Shown here: one piece after another, positions 48,181 to 60,180 of the stretch
Layout of the letters: each line of letters starts with the position of its first letter
Numbering within the stretch: position 1 is the first letter of the stretch
Assembly: GCA_037179385.1 (NCBI GenBank)
Contig: CM074190.1
Location: forward strand, 7,082,284 to 7,146,283
Origin: Holothuria scabra
Lineage: Eukaryota > Echinodermata > Holothuroidea > Aspidochirotida > Holothuriidae
Reading direction: 5' to 3'
DNA: 64,000 nt
Made by a program: the position numbers and the translations under genes
Notes under the pieces: generated by a model
Database searches by the model: none
The model's input: only the letters and a program-made list of their open reading frames with translations
Told to the model about the DNA's origin: nothing

Positions 48181-51159
48181 GGAGGACAGATAAAATTTCA
48201 AAGCAGAAAAATTATACTTGAAACAAAGGAAAAAAGAAAAGCACAAAAACCAGGTCATGCTTCTTAACAACTTTTAACAGATATAAAGATGGAGAACGTC
48301 GGCCCCATATAATGCAATCAATAATTAACTAGTGGTGAAATGAGGAAGATGTTTTAAAGGATGTCCTCTTTTGATACGAGTCAGGAAGCACACTCAAATT
48401 ATTTTAATGTAAGGAAGAGTGACCCATAACATTCTTTCATCTTGTCACTTTTTATAAACATTCATGTCACATTGACGGAATAGGAAAGCTTACGCCACAC
48501 TTGAGAGCCATCGAATGTACAGATAATATAATTGAGGGAGACAATGAAAATTTGTCTAATGAGAATGATATTAAAGAGGATAACAAGTCGTAATGACAGA
48601 GGAATTACCACGAGGCGTTATATACATCACCTGTTACCATTACGTACTGAGAAGATTAGCAATATGTTTTGGAATCGCATAGTTAATATCAACCAACCTC
48701 ATCGATAATTGACTACCAAATGGCGAAATTGGCTGATGAATGATAAAGTTCTGCGCAAACGGCGTTCATAATTTTAAACTGTTTGTTTGTGAGGGGTGCT
48801 TTCGTGGAGAAGGTTTGGCCTGATGGACGATTTTCATTTGCAAACATATAACTGTTCCCTACCAAACTGACAGTCCAACCTGAATAACGTGTATGATTTA
48901 TTTGCTAAATGCATAGTATAAAACGGAGTGATGCTTTATAATGTCATTATGTCATTGCCTTAATTTACGGCCGTCACAAGAATCTCCCCAGAAAATTTTT
49001 CTTTATCTCCTTAATTTAAGTACGTATATCAGAAAAGAGAATTAACAGGCTTTTAGTTATTAAAGTACTTTCAACTGGAGGCGAGGGCCTGCGAAAACTT
49101 TCTTCTGATATACTAACGACTGTGCAAACATTTAATGTATTTGAAAAGGTTTATTGCTATTCAAATACCGTCATGTGCCTAATATTTCATATTTCATAAG
49201 AGTAGAAATTGCGACACTGAAGTTGGACTGCGACAGAAGTAATTTTCCCTTAAACTTATCAACTTTGTGAAGGTAAATTGTTAAGAAAGTAAAGGCAGTA
49301 TATATCAACTTGAACGAACTTTACTATTTGGCTTACACTGTCAACATACACGTTGCTTTGCCCTGAAGTCTTCACAGACAGATAGGGGGACTCTCTGTCA
49401 AAGCAGGGAGCCGTATCAGCTGCCACGTCAAAGCATGGGACAACTCCCTGGTCAAAGAGAGCAGATGCTCAACCGAAGTCAGAAAACAGTTAGGCAGGAA
49501 GCTGTCACGGAAGGAGATAAAGGACTTCATCCAATATCATCTAACCCAACAATATGTATTGTGACAACTTTAAAAGGTTTTGATAGACAGATCCTTTAGT
49601 TCTTCTTGTAAGTTTGTTTGACTTAGCCCTCTAAATGAGAAATCAACCTTTTCGTACTAGCCTTAAAAACAACGAACTCATATTGACAATGCTTTGAAGC
49701 TATCAGCAGTCCCGAAAGGCGTGACACCTGCGTCAGCCTTTTAGACAAAACGACTTTACCACACTTTTAAGTGATCAGATTCTTTCATTATTGTATTTTT
49801 TCCATTGGTCACTGACATCGTTTTTCAGCATAAATGCAGAGTCTAACATTTGTATATGAATTTTGAAAAGATTCCGGATTGTTCCTGAAACAGCAAGGAG
49901 GGAATAAATGTTCTAAACCTTAATTGAAGCTCACCTCAACCCATCAAAAATGTGAACATTGGCGTACAGAAACATAAAGTTTTGTTACTTCTGTGACGAA
50001 TGGCAATATTATGGCAATGGTTGAAATCATGCCACAAGTATATGAGATCTAGGAGACGATAGGAACTGTTGTTGTCACTCACTAATTCTTTTTGTACGAG
50101 ATCTTACATTTTCGTGAGTACAACAAGTAGGAATTATTGTAAATGAGTACAACAAGTAGGAATTATATGTAAATGAAAGATAAGTACTTTATCTCCTTCC
50201 GTAACAGATCCCTGAGTTAGGCACTGACAGAGTGATCGTCCTTCTTTTGAATGCCCAAAGTGGCCCTTACTTAAATTCACCGTCTTGTCGTCAGAGTGGT
50301 CCGTTTATTCTGGTGGAAATACCGGAGGCAACGTTTTAGAAAATGCTTGCATGCAGTCTTTTCATACAAATCATGTATCAAATTTGAAAGTAGAGGTGTC
50401 GTTTGCACCAACTTGTCAAAACTTGGATCGCTTATAATACATTTAACGTTAAAGGTAGATTTTGGGTCATTGAAACTTTACCTGTGAAGATGTTATTCGT
50501 GGTGATTTCTCAAATATTGATCAATTCACACCATGGTTTTGTTTTACACAAACATAGCCTTCTTCAGTTTTGCATATTGATGAAAAACCAACAGGTGACT
50601 GACAGCGTTTTAATAAGAGACTAACCCGAAGACATATCAAGGTTTAAAATGGATAGAAAAACCTTGTAGCAAAAGAAATTCTTTCTTTAGTCTTGCTTTA
50701 TCCCTTTACTTCTGAAGCATGGAAATAATTTTAAGTCTTACATTAAAACATCTCAAACTGTCAATACTAGTGGGCAGTTTTAGAGCAATGTTCCTAAGAT
50801 ACAAGTAAACCCAAACTTGTTAGAGTGCATGTCTTAAAGTTTGACTGCCAAGACTTATAATGGCAACTCACTGTTCGAATGCCTTCCGAGATACTACAGA
50901 CAAAATGGATATTACTAATAACAGGAGTGGGAGCTGTATTTCATAAAATCTTTGAATTTCTGTAACTTTTGGCGTTATGACATATTTCACCTTTAAGTTG
51001 GTTGTGTAAAAACCATTGAACTTAGTAGCTGGAGGTGTTCTAAGCCACAAGCTCTAGTGATGTTTTGTATATACTTTAATGTACTAAACATATCATTATG
51101 TGTACGCCATGATGAGTCCGAAACTTAGTTTATTACCAGTGTAACTGGATCATTGAAAC
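48180..51159. other. No gene seen; small duplication at 50116-50175
   Basis: GAGTACAACAAGTAGGAATT is repeated in tandem with a period of about 31 bp at 50116-50175. No other supported structure. Confidence 0.4.
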
Positions 51160-51160
51160 T

Positions 51161-51256
51161 TCATTCATTCATTCATTCGTTCGTTCGTTCGTTCGTTCGT
51201 TCGTTCATTCATTTATTCATTCATTTATTCATTCCTACAATCATTCATTCAATCAT
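51161..51256. repeat. (ATTC)n/(GTTC)n tetranucleotide array
   Basis: About 24 units of ATTC with an internal GTTC block and some degenerate units at the right end. Confidence 0.95.
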
Positions 51257-51617
51257 TTATTTGTTTCTTCAATACATTGTACAAGTTACAAAATAGAAGA
51301 GTTTTAAGTAAAAAAAAAACTGACTTGACAAAGAAGCAGAAGGAAGTGAACTAAAAAACCCTATTGGCTTAAAAGACAGAGCAAAATAAGCAAATAAAAT
51401 GCAAAACTAGAACAAAAACTACTTAGGTGAGATATTTTTCTGTGTGGCATATTGTCCGAATAACCCATTATTTTCATTCTTTTGACATTCTGGCCTTAGC
51501 GGCTGTTTACTCATTGGTACTGATGGGACCTCATGATTATCTCTTTTATCCGTCCAAACGCGTCTAGCAATAACACACCATGCTATAACTTGCTTTAACG
51601 CAAGGTCACAATATTAT
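51257..51617. other. No recognisable feature
   Basis: AT-rich spacer between the microsatellite and a family C element. Confidence 0.4.
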
Positions 51618-52124
51618 TTAAAAGAAGGGTTTCAAGTCACAACAGGATTTGGTAAGTTAAAGGGGTGCTTATTTAAAGTATTTTGGTGAAATTTGCATTG
51701 AAATCCGATGTGTGGTTCTAAAGCACAGATGACATCATATCCCCACATTAGTGCAAAGCGTTATGCTTTTCTTTACACTCTAGAATTGTTTTTCTCAATC
51801 CCATAATATTACAATGTGATTGCATAAGTGGCATGAGAATTTCACAAACTTTGAATCTCTACAGGGAGGTCCTATACATATTAACTTCAAAGTTACAAAA
51901 CAATATGATTCAACAAAGGGAAACAACACATTTCTTGTCAATGTGAGGAATTGATATAAGCTCTGCTGACCTCAACCTCACTCTGGAACACAAATCTGCT
52001 GACTACATTTACTGGTATGTCGAGAATTACATGTCCAATTTGAATGGAACTTTCACCACACTGTGTCGATTTGGTTGTTCTTCACATGTCTGAAAATTAA
52101 ATGTTTGCTTAAACTTCCCCTTTA
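51618..52124. mobile_element. Family C repeat, best left end
   Basis: Begins TTAAAAGAAGGGTTTCAAG and ends AAACTTCCCCTTTA. Internal blocks match the other copies: TTTTGGTGAAATTTGCATTG, CATCATATCCCCACATTA, a TGTGAGGAATTGATATAA block and a TTTCACCACACTGTG block. No coding content. Confidence 0.7.
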
Positions 52125-52129
52125 GCTTT

Positions 52130-53104
52130 AACTCAAAGCCCGAATATTAAGGGTACCTGATTTATGCTTCTGTGTATATACTGGTATTTATGAATTTCAA
52201 AAATCATCGAGATAATGTTATTCTCAGTTACACCTTTTACAACGACTTAAGGGCTTTAGCCATAAAATACCGCTGCCCTTTCCTTAAGCATTTCAGCTAA
52301 GCGAACATGTCACAGAGTTTTGGGAGAGTCAGTCAACCCCTTAAAATAAAAAAGGAAATTACAGAACAAAAAAATTTAATAACTACAAAAAGGTTTAAGA
52401 AGAACTGCATGAAAATTTAAGTTGCAAACTTTCTTCCAAAATCTATATCAATGCCTTTATTTGTTGTTCTGTCCTTGAAATTTATGGCAACTTTATACTG
52501 AGTGTGGCGCATAAAACTCGTTATCTCGAATAAGTAAAAAGATTTTGGGAAGTACTTGAGAAGTTACGTCGGAAAAATGAATCTCTATTACTATTTCTTT
52601 TTGTGCCAGACGGAATAGCCCTGAGAACTGTGTACAGGTTCCCAGTGTGAAACAGAATATTAAAGGTTCACTGACACTGTCAAATGAAACGCCATACATA
52701 AAATAAAATACACTACAGAATATCCAAACTTCCAGAAAAATGCTATTTTGAAACGGCACTGCAATTAAATTTTTCAAAACAATTTTATGATTAAAGAAAA
52801 TTGTTTTCTTTCCCACCTTGCAATTGCAAATAAAAATGCATGCATTTTATATAAAAGTTAACCAGATACTACGTTCATTAGAATAACCAGAAGTTGATAT
52901 TCCTTGGGTAGGGTTCCATAGATTCCTTTACGATGTTGCAGAACTATTATTGAAGGATGTCTGAACTAATGAGCAATCCCAGAATAATGATCTATTGGAT
53001 ATCAACATAAAAATGACTCAAATTTCTCTCTGAGAGAAGCTTTTACACTAACTTTGCAACACTGACTCATTTTGAATTTTCTGCCATTATGTGTCTGAAA
53101 TAAT
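52130..53104. other. No recognisable feature
   Basis: AT-rich. A 107-codon minus-strand frame at 52493-52816 has no similarity I can name. Confidence 0.4.
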
Positions 53105-54301
53105 GTCTTCCAGATTTTTTCTGACCCCTATAGGCCGTAACATCATTACAAAGTCATTTGGACTTTCACAACTTGTCTTTTTGTTTCTCCTTTTACCTAA
53201 GCCCACCACACACTTTTGTAAGAGAGGTTGAAAAGGTTATCTACGATTTCATATGGTGTGGCCGTACGGAAAAAGTTAAACGCACGACAATGATTATTAA
53301 CTATTATGAGGGGGGTCTGAAGGTTACACATGTTGGGAGTTTTGTCAAATCCCTTAGGTGTACATGGATTCGCCGTTTTTTAATGGATAATGAAAGTCCA
53401 TGGAAAGTTTTTTTTTTTACCAGGGCCCTTAAGCCCTATGGTTATGAATTACTTTTCCTTTGTTACTGCTACCGACCTGACATTAGACTGCCTGCACATT
53501 ATTTTATTTTTCAAGTAATAGAAGCTTGGTGTGGTTGTACTTATACAACTCCCACCCAAAATATCTGGAACAACTCGTAGGTTAAAATTAATGGCAAAGT
53601 TATATTTAATGCAAGTCTGTATAGAAAGGGAATTTTAAGAGTAATAGACCTTTTTGACATTAATAAGAAGCCACTTGATTACTTTAACTTTACTCAAACT
53701 TATAACCTTACTGAACTATCATTTATTCAGTATTAGGGGCCGATAAAAGCTATCCCTAGCCATTGGAGAAATTCTTTAAATAATACCGTAGACAACCTTC
53801 AGACAAATGTTATTTCGCTACACCAGGTGATGAATTGTACGTCGGTTTCTCGACTTGTCTATCCTATTCTTTTAAAGAATTTTTCTACTTCAGCAACATC
53901 CGTAAAGAAGTGGAACAATACATATTTTTACGATGAGGACAGACTTTAAACATGGTGGATTCTCCTCTTTGCGCAACTTAAGTGAAGAAACAGTGGATCA
54001 TTTATTTTGGGGTTGCAGTATGGTTTCAAGTTTTATTTTAGGTGTAGAAAAAAAGGTTTTAAACAAGCAATTTTTCCTCTCAAAAAAGGACATTTTTGGG
54101 GGTTTCCAAGGGAAAGGCTACAGCCCGTATAATGTTGTAATATTACATATGAAGTATTTTATTTTCTGTTGTTCACTTAAAATGGAAAAATTGGAAATAG
54201 AGAGATTTTACCAAAAGTTCAGTTTTGCATTGAAAGTCGAAAGTTATAAAAGGAATCGCAAAACTTACAATGATGTGCTAAAGATACTGTATAACCATTG
54301 A
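53105..54301 (+). pseudogene. L1/Tx1-type LINE ORF2, decayed C-terminal part
   Basis: ORF2 proteins of this group reverse-transcribe LINE RNA. Only the region after the catalytic domain remains. FLTPIGRNIITKS and VFLFLLLPKP match the conserved stretch after the RT palm. After a frameshift near 53215, VEKVIYDFIWCG...KVKRTTMI and YEGGLKVTHVGSFVKSLR follow, the usual IEKIIFDFLWNGKPDKVKR-type region. In-frame stops lie at 53578 and about 53734. A second frameshift near 53930 leads to the C-terminal zinc-knuckle-like SEETVDHLFWGCSMVSSF and a basic tail ending at 54301. The 5' part is missing, as in a typical truncated insertion. The assignment is by pattern recognition; the clade is less certain. 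Confidence 0.8.
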
Positions 54302-55122
54302 TTATTGACCATCATTGTGTGTAATGAGTATTATAAACAGTGTATATTATTTGAACACACAACCCACTAAATGATATAAAAATGTGAGCGCCTGTAATTA
54401 ATTATGAAATGACGAGTGCTTGATTAAAGAGGAGAAAATCATTTTCATTCATTGAAAACTGATAATTGCAAAAAGAAACGCAACAAGATTAACGCTGTGG
54501 AAAAGTTATTTAAATAGAAATTGATTGTACAGTGTTTCAGGTAAATATTGTATATATGAATTGGATAATTGTTTACTTAATAAAGAGGAGGGAAAAAAAT
54601 TTTCTGACAAGAAGACGCAATATATTTTCTTAGGACAAAAGATGTTCAGTTTAGCTTGATATTCGTTTCTTCGTAAGGGAGTAGGAGAGAAACTTCGGGT
54701 TTGAGTGTTCATGTGGTCTTGAATCTGCTAATGTTTTATTCAACCAAAGACCATTACTAGAAGGGTTCCCAATTTCTGAAAATATGGAAGCTACTAGTTC
54801 GCGCAAAACTGCTCGATGAAAGAAAGAAGGGCCTGAACACTCAACAACAAAAAGCAACGAAACATCAATAGCAGATCAAAAAAAAATATATTATAAAAAA
54901 AAACTGTTGATAATCGGCGAATAACACCACAAGAGAAAGCAAAGTTACCGTGACCGATTACGCTCCGGCGTGTTTCTGATAGAGAAATGCCGAGACTACA
55001 GTCAGTTTCCCTCCGTTTTTTCTGTACAGAATGATGACTTGTGCTTAAGCCGATTCGAAGCTTCAAGTGAAGGACGTAAGCCCTAACGTTTAAACAAACT
55101 ACCAAGTGCTATGATGCGGTCG
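54302..55122. other. Possible LINE 3' UTR, then unremarkable DNA
   Basis: The first part may be the 3' UTR of the L1-like remnant. No poly-A or target duplication is recognised. Confidence 0.3.
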
Positions 55123-55130
55123 CCTAGGTG

Positions 55131-57158
55131 CAGTGGCGTAGCTACTGGGGGGCAGGGGGCAAGTTGCCCCCCTCGATAATAATTTGGGGAAATTTGATGA
55201 AATTGGGGAAATTTGATGAATTTTCTTATTCTAACAAAAATTTCTCAAACTTTTTGTTAGAATAAGAAATTGTGAGACATTTTTCATACATAATTCGTAT
55301 TTTCATGCAAAAAATTTACCCAGATTTCAAGAGTGTCGCATGAACCGGCCCTGCTCGGGTCCCGCGGTACACGCGGATGTTATGATCAGTGCATTTGAGT
55401 GCATAGAAAGCTGTTATTCAGGAATTTAACAACGGCTGATACAGTACAACTAACACTGAAAGGCCGTAAACCCGAACTTATCCCCTTGTACACAGTCTCT
55501 GAATTGTACACTTTGGGAATTCAGTACAAGAATGTGAAAACTGACAAGTCACTGACGTAGACCCCCCCCCCCCACCGAGGTTATTATATTGTCCTACAAG
55601 CTAGTAGTAGCTATACCGATTTTACTCTGTGTACATAACAATGCATGGGGCTGAAACAATCCATGGCCGACGATAAACTTAAAGTTAGTCTAGAAATTAG
55701 AATGAACGGGATCCATTGGCATACTTAGATTTTGTTACTTACCCTAATCCATGGAAGCTTACAGGCTAGTTAGGGCAAATAGCTTTCTGCCCACTTGGGT
55801 GTAACAATAGACGGGTCCATGAGTACCTTGTAGCCTTCTAAGCTTTACAGACTGCTGTTCTAACAGGATATCCTGTGTGATCGAGCCACTATTAGGCCTT
55901 CTTTTAGGGGCGTTCGAAGGGGGACCATTGGGCCATGTCCCCCTCACAGATGCCATTTTTTCTTTGTTCTTAAAAATACGTAGTCAAACTTTAATAACAA
56001 AGATTTTACTTCAAAAGATAGCATATGTGGCACCAGATTGCATATAAGGACATCCAATTTTTCAAAAATTTTCAAAGGGAAAGGATTGTCTCTGCAAGGT
56101 CCTTCAGTGATGCCAATTTTTAATTCCTACAAACAGGCAAATTCTGTCAAATTCCAATTTTACTTTAAAAGGTAGACTCTGTATTCCACTGGTGGCATCG
56201 ATAAAAATAAAGACTACATGTTCAGATTCTCTTTACAAGCATGAATACGCTATTTTTGACTATCTGAGGTGTCTGATTGTTCAAAATTTTCTTTACGCTC
56301 CGAGCCAACTAGTAGTGGCGCTTCGTTCAGTCTTTTGGGCAAAACTACATTTTTGGGGTCAAATTAGCTCTTAACTCTCTGATCACTTTGCAGTATGTGG
56401 ACATATTTTGAAGGGAGCATTTTATTGCAAACGACTAAAGAAGGTAGCGACTGGTTAGATTCTTCGTATAGGTCTGGAAAATGCTATTTCAGGCCATCTG
56501 AGGGGTCTGATTTTTCGAATTTTTTTCAAAGGTCCGGGCCAACTAATGGTGACGCTCCGCTTAGATAATCTTTATGACAAAAGAAGTTTTGTGGCCAAGA
56601 AAAACCACAAATCCTATACGGATTAAAGCTCTTTTTTTGACTCCTTAAAGTGTGCAAATTTAATGACAAGTTTTACTTCTTAAGGTAGCATAAATGGCAT
56701 AAGAATGCATATAAAGACACAAAAGTTTCAGTTTTATCCTCATGAACCACCATGATTCAACCTTTAACACTGTTCCTGTCAAAGTCGAAAATCTTGCACC
56801 ATTTTATATCAAGGCTCCTTGAAAACGTCAAAAAGTTTCCGGACACCCCTCCCCTTAGATCATACTGCATGCCCCCCCCCCCTTCAGAGAAATCCCGCAT
56901 ACGACACTGCGTTAATATATACAAATAAACCAGATATTGTTTACCAAAATAATATACTAAGAGTTGTTTTTTCCAATTGTTCTATGTTGTAGTTTAAGAT
57001 TAAAATGCAGGCAATATTACATAATTTTAATTATGGTAATGTGGTTATACTTGTAAATTTGCATATTTTATATGAAATACATACACATTGACCCGGAAAA
57101 GTTTTGGGGAAATTTCATACCTTTGCCCCTCATGGACAAAATCCTAGCTACGCCACTG
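55131..57158 (-). mobile_element. hAT-type non-autonomous element, 2.0 kb
   Basis: The ends CAGTGGCGTAGCTA and TAGCTACGCCACTG are perfect 14-bp inverted repeats. Flanks are CCTAGGTG (55123-55130) and CCTACGTG (57159-57166), an 8-bp duplication with one mismatch. Internally it shares, in reverse, the ATGGTGCAAGATTTTCGAC block and two copies of the GCGGAGCGTCACCA-type module with the 29- and 34-kb elements. A second end-like sequence, CGCATACGACACTG, stops at 56909, so part of the right side may be composite. No transposase frame. Confidence 0.85.
55223..55268. repeat. Perfect 18-bp-arm hairpin inside the hAT-type element
   Basis: TTCTTATTCTAACAAAAA and TTTTTGTTAGAATAAGAA flank a 10-base loop. 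Just upstream (about 55181-55220) a GGGGAAATTTGATGAA unit is directly repeated. Both sit close to the left end, where transposase-binding or regulatory repeats would be expected. Confidence 0.9.
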
Positions 57159-57169
57159 CCTACGTGCTG

Positions 57170-57650
57170 AATATTCATAAATAGTCGAATGGGCATGGCC
57201 TATACGCGATACTTAGAACAGTGTCCTTTGACTAAATTCTATTTGATATCATGGCTTGTATTTTACTCCTTATATATGTTTCATGAATTTTAATTTTCAA
57301 TTTTGTTTGTCTGATTGATTAATTGCTGAGTTTAAAGTTTTGGCGGCTTTGCATAGCAATGTTACTTCGTACAGCCTCTCTATCCAATAATAAAAGTATT
57401 AAGCTTTAATCGTCTTTACTTATACCTCAACATTTTTTCTGCAGATTCACACTGTGAAACAAAATCTTTCTTAATTGGCTGATATCATTGAATTTTACCG
57501 ATTGTATTCTAGGACTAGGGATTTTGTTAGGAATTAGCGCTGTCGTTAGCCAGTAACGAAATCTCCTCTTTTAACAATGCCTACCCCCTATTTTTCTGAT
57601 AAAAAAGTACCCTAGAGTTGGGTTGTGAATAGTAAAATGAGACTTGCATG
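57170..57650. other. No recognisable feature
   Basis: Spacer between the hAT-type element and the TA-rich PLE cluster. Confidence 0.4.
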
Positions 57651-57651
57651 A

Positions 57652-57663
57652 ATATATATATAT

Positions 57664-57735
<72 letters not shown>

Positions 57736-57746
57736 CAAATTGGTAA

Positions 57747-57806
<60 letters not shown>
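57652..57806. repeat. (TA)n tract, interrupted
   Basis: Two long TA arrays are separated by AAATCAAATTGGTAAAAAA. The tract abuts the 3' end of the minus-strand PLE fragment. Confidence 0.97.
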
Positions 57807-57813
<7 letters not shown>

Positions 57814-58310
57814 GAAATAAAGTTGAAAAATGATAGGAGATAGGACGTCGCTTTCAGTCTGTTACTTTTATTTACAAGCTTTCGGCCATTTGGCCTTCAT
57901 CAGGTTCTGAAATCATGAAACAAATGAATGTTTTAGTGCTAGGCCTATTTTAATATAAGTATCAAGAAATTAGAAAATTTTGGAAAAGAAAAACTATATA
58001 GGACTTACATGTAGATGCTGCGTTGTAGTTTGCGTGGCAGTGGTTTGTGAGTGAATTGTGTGTGTGTGTGTGTGTGTGTGGATGTATGTATGTGAAGTGC
58101 ACTGTGTCGGATTCGCATGGAGTATTATGGTGATCTATCAACATTGATTCCGTGAGGATGAAGGGTGTGGAGTTTGTTTATCCAAAATGATTCCCTGTGG
58201 AGTATGACGGTACGCGATTTTTTTGTTACAGATTCTATACCAGTGATACTGACGTTTTCTATTGAGTGGTTAGCCGAGTTGGTTAACTTTATTTCTTACG
58301 TATATATAGT
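57807..58310 (-). pseudogene. Penelope-like element, C-terminal fragment plus 3' UTR
   Basis: On the minus strand, positions about 58300-58125 encode ANHSIENVSITGIES, a short linker, and RESFWINKLHTLHPHGINVD ending in TAA (58125-58127). This matches the end of GIY-YIG domains in PLEs: the catalytic-Glu helix, then the HP.G.N.. motif. The upstream part of the domain is missing. The 3' UTR contains a GT array (about 58053-58080) and a hammerhead-like hairpin, and ends at a (TA)n tract through TTTCTTATTTTTATATA. The 61.1-kb copy ends almost the same way. Confidence 0.8.
57880..57903 (-). other. Hammerhead-ribozyme-like hairpin in PLE 3' region
   Basis: On the minus strand: CTGATGA, one A, stem GGCC, loop AAAT, stem GGCC, then GAAA. 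CUGAUGA-stem II-GAAA is the hammerhead catalytic core, and hammerhead motifs are known in PLEs. The extra A before stem II and the lack of an obvious cleavage strand suggest a relic or a conserved PLE hairpin rather than an active ribozyme. Confidence 0.5.
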
Positions 58311-58401
58311 ATGGAGGAGAACCGATTACGTTTTGGACATATGGGAACATTTCATATATATATATATATATGGTCATTCTCTGACCGAGTATTGACAAAG
58401 A

Positions 58402-58510
58402 GGTAGTATTCCTCGAAAGCTCTACTTCAAACCTTTGGCTGTTTAATTTATCTAAATTCTAGCCTTCCGCTATTTGTATCTCCTCGGAGATCCAGCCTTT
58501 CAATTCTGTA
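58402..58510 (+). repeat. Left arm of perfect 109-bp inverted repeat (PLE C-terminus)
   Basis: It is an exact reverse complement of 58729-58837. Read forward it encodes [14 protein letters not shown] and a stop, the same C-terminal residues as the minus-strand PLE frame. No further PLE coding is attached on this side. Confidence 0.95.
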
Positions 58511-58511
58511 T

Positions 58512-58596
<85 letters not shown>

Positions 58597-58644
58597 TATA
58601 TATACACATATATATATATGTAAATATATATATATGTATATATA

Positions 58645-58699
<55 letters not shown>

Positions 58700-58728
58700 A
58701 TGACGGAGAAACTGTAAAACACTGGTGC
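58511..58728. repeat. (TA)n spacer between the inverted arms
   Basis: Mostly TA with short TATGTATA and ACACATA variants. About 30 bases at the right end (AACATGACGGAGAAAC...) are unique and may be the true 3' end of the adjacent PLE. Confidence 0.95.
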
Positions 58729-58837
58729 TACAGAATTGAAAGGCTGGATCTCCGAGGAGATACAAATAGCGGAAGGCTAGAATTTAGATAAATTAAACAG
58801 CCAAAGGTTTGAAGTAGAGCTTTCGAGGAATACTACC
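58729..58837 (-). repeat. Right arm of perfect 109-bp inverted repeat
   Basis: It covers the last 14 codons and stop of the PLE frame plus about 64 bp of 3' UTR. It contains the small palindrome TCTCCTCGGAGA. Confidence 0.95.
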
Positions 58838-60000
58838 TGGTAAATCTCTTCTGATGTTCAAGCCGAAAGGCGATGTGGTTTTGAGATTGAGTTCCCAGAA
58901 ATTTTCTTTAGCTTTTCTAGCTTTGTCGGTCCATGTATCGTTTTGGTCAATAGCAATGACCCTTAAGTTTTTGATAGAATGATGAGGCAAATTGAAATGG
59001 TTTGCAACAGGTTGTTCAACCTTTTTGGTTTTAATTGCTGACCTGTGCTGTGTCATTCTCATTCGAAGATTATTTTTAGATTCTCCGACATACTGCACAC
59101 CACATAAATTGCAGTATATGAGATAAATGACATTTTTGGAAAGACAATTAATTTCTTGTCTAATTTGCAAGGTGCGTGCATTTTGATTGCTCTGGAAGCC
59201 TTTTGTGGAATCAACCAGGGCGCACGTCTTGCAGTTGGAAGGGCAAGGTGAACAACCAAAATTTTCGTTGTTTTCCTCGACTGAGGCTTTGTCCTGGAAT
59301 TTTGCCCGAACCAAAATGTCCTGTAAATTTGAGGGCCGCTTGAAGGCAACAACGGGGGGTTGGGGAAAGATAGACCTTAGGCGATCGGTGCTCTGAAGTG
59401 TGGGCATATGCTTTTTGATGAATTTGGCTAGTGGTGGTAGACCGGGATGGTACTCAGTTACCAACGGCACTCTGTCGGAATTGCGCTGACGAGTTTTGTA
59501 CGTCAGAGTTTGCGAGCGGGGGGTTTCTTTTGCCTTTTTGATGGCATTTTCAATTGAACCCCGAAAATACTGCCGGTTACGGAGGTAAACAGATAGTTCC
59601 TTTGCCCGAGTGTCAAAATCTGTTTCAGAGGAACATATGCGTTTTTTGCGGAGTGCTTGACTGTACGGAATGTTTTTGGTGCAGTGCGGAGGATGGCAAC
59701 TGCTGGGTAGAAGGTAGTTGTGCTTGTCCGTTGGTTTGTTGAACAAGTCTGTTTTGAGTGAACCATTTTCTATGGTTACAGTGGTGTCCAGGAAGTGGAC
59801 ACTGGACCTGGAATGGTCGGCCGTAAATTTGATGGTGGGATGGAACGAATTGATGTTTTCAATAAAATTTTTTAGACAGTCTTCACCGTGGGGCCAGATC
59901 ATGAAGATGCCGTCTATGAAGCGTAACCAAATTTGTGGTTTCAAATTATGTCGAAGTTGCCCATAAACAAGTAAGCAAATGAGGGAGCCATTTTGGTTAT

Positions 60001-60004
<4 letters not shown>
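58793..60004 (-). pseudogene. Penelope-like retroelement RT/GIY-YIG endonuclease, 5'-truncated, inactive
   Basis: PLE proteins join a telomerase-related reverse transcriptase to a GIY-YIG endonuclease that nicks the target. This 403-codon frame holds the RT motif-C region ([10 protein letters not shown], residues 28-37) and the VHFLDTTVT motif (69-77). It also has the thumb-like [15 protein letters not shown] (85-99), a cysteine cluster C251/C254/C258/C261, and a GIY-YIG domain (about 292-385; LIY 295-297, YVG 305-307, H337, E367). Motif C should end in two aspartates; the second (residue 32) is Gly. Upstream, the B'-like motif [13 protein letters not shown] is in another frame at about 59957-60004, so there is also a frameshift. 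Everything earlier is cut off by a (TA)n tract. The first Met is only where the frame opens, not a real start. Confidence 0.92.
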
Positions 60005-60177
<173 letters not shown>

Positions 60178-60180
60178 TCG

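Noticed and set aside
57880..57903. Active hammerhead ribozyme
   Set aside because: There is an extra A between CUGAUGA and stem II, and no cleavage-site strand (UH with a matching stem III) could be found downstream.
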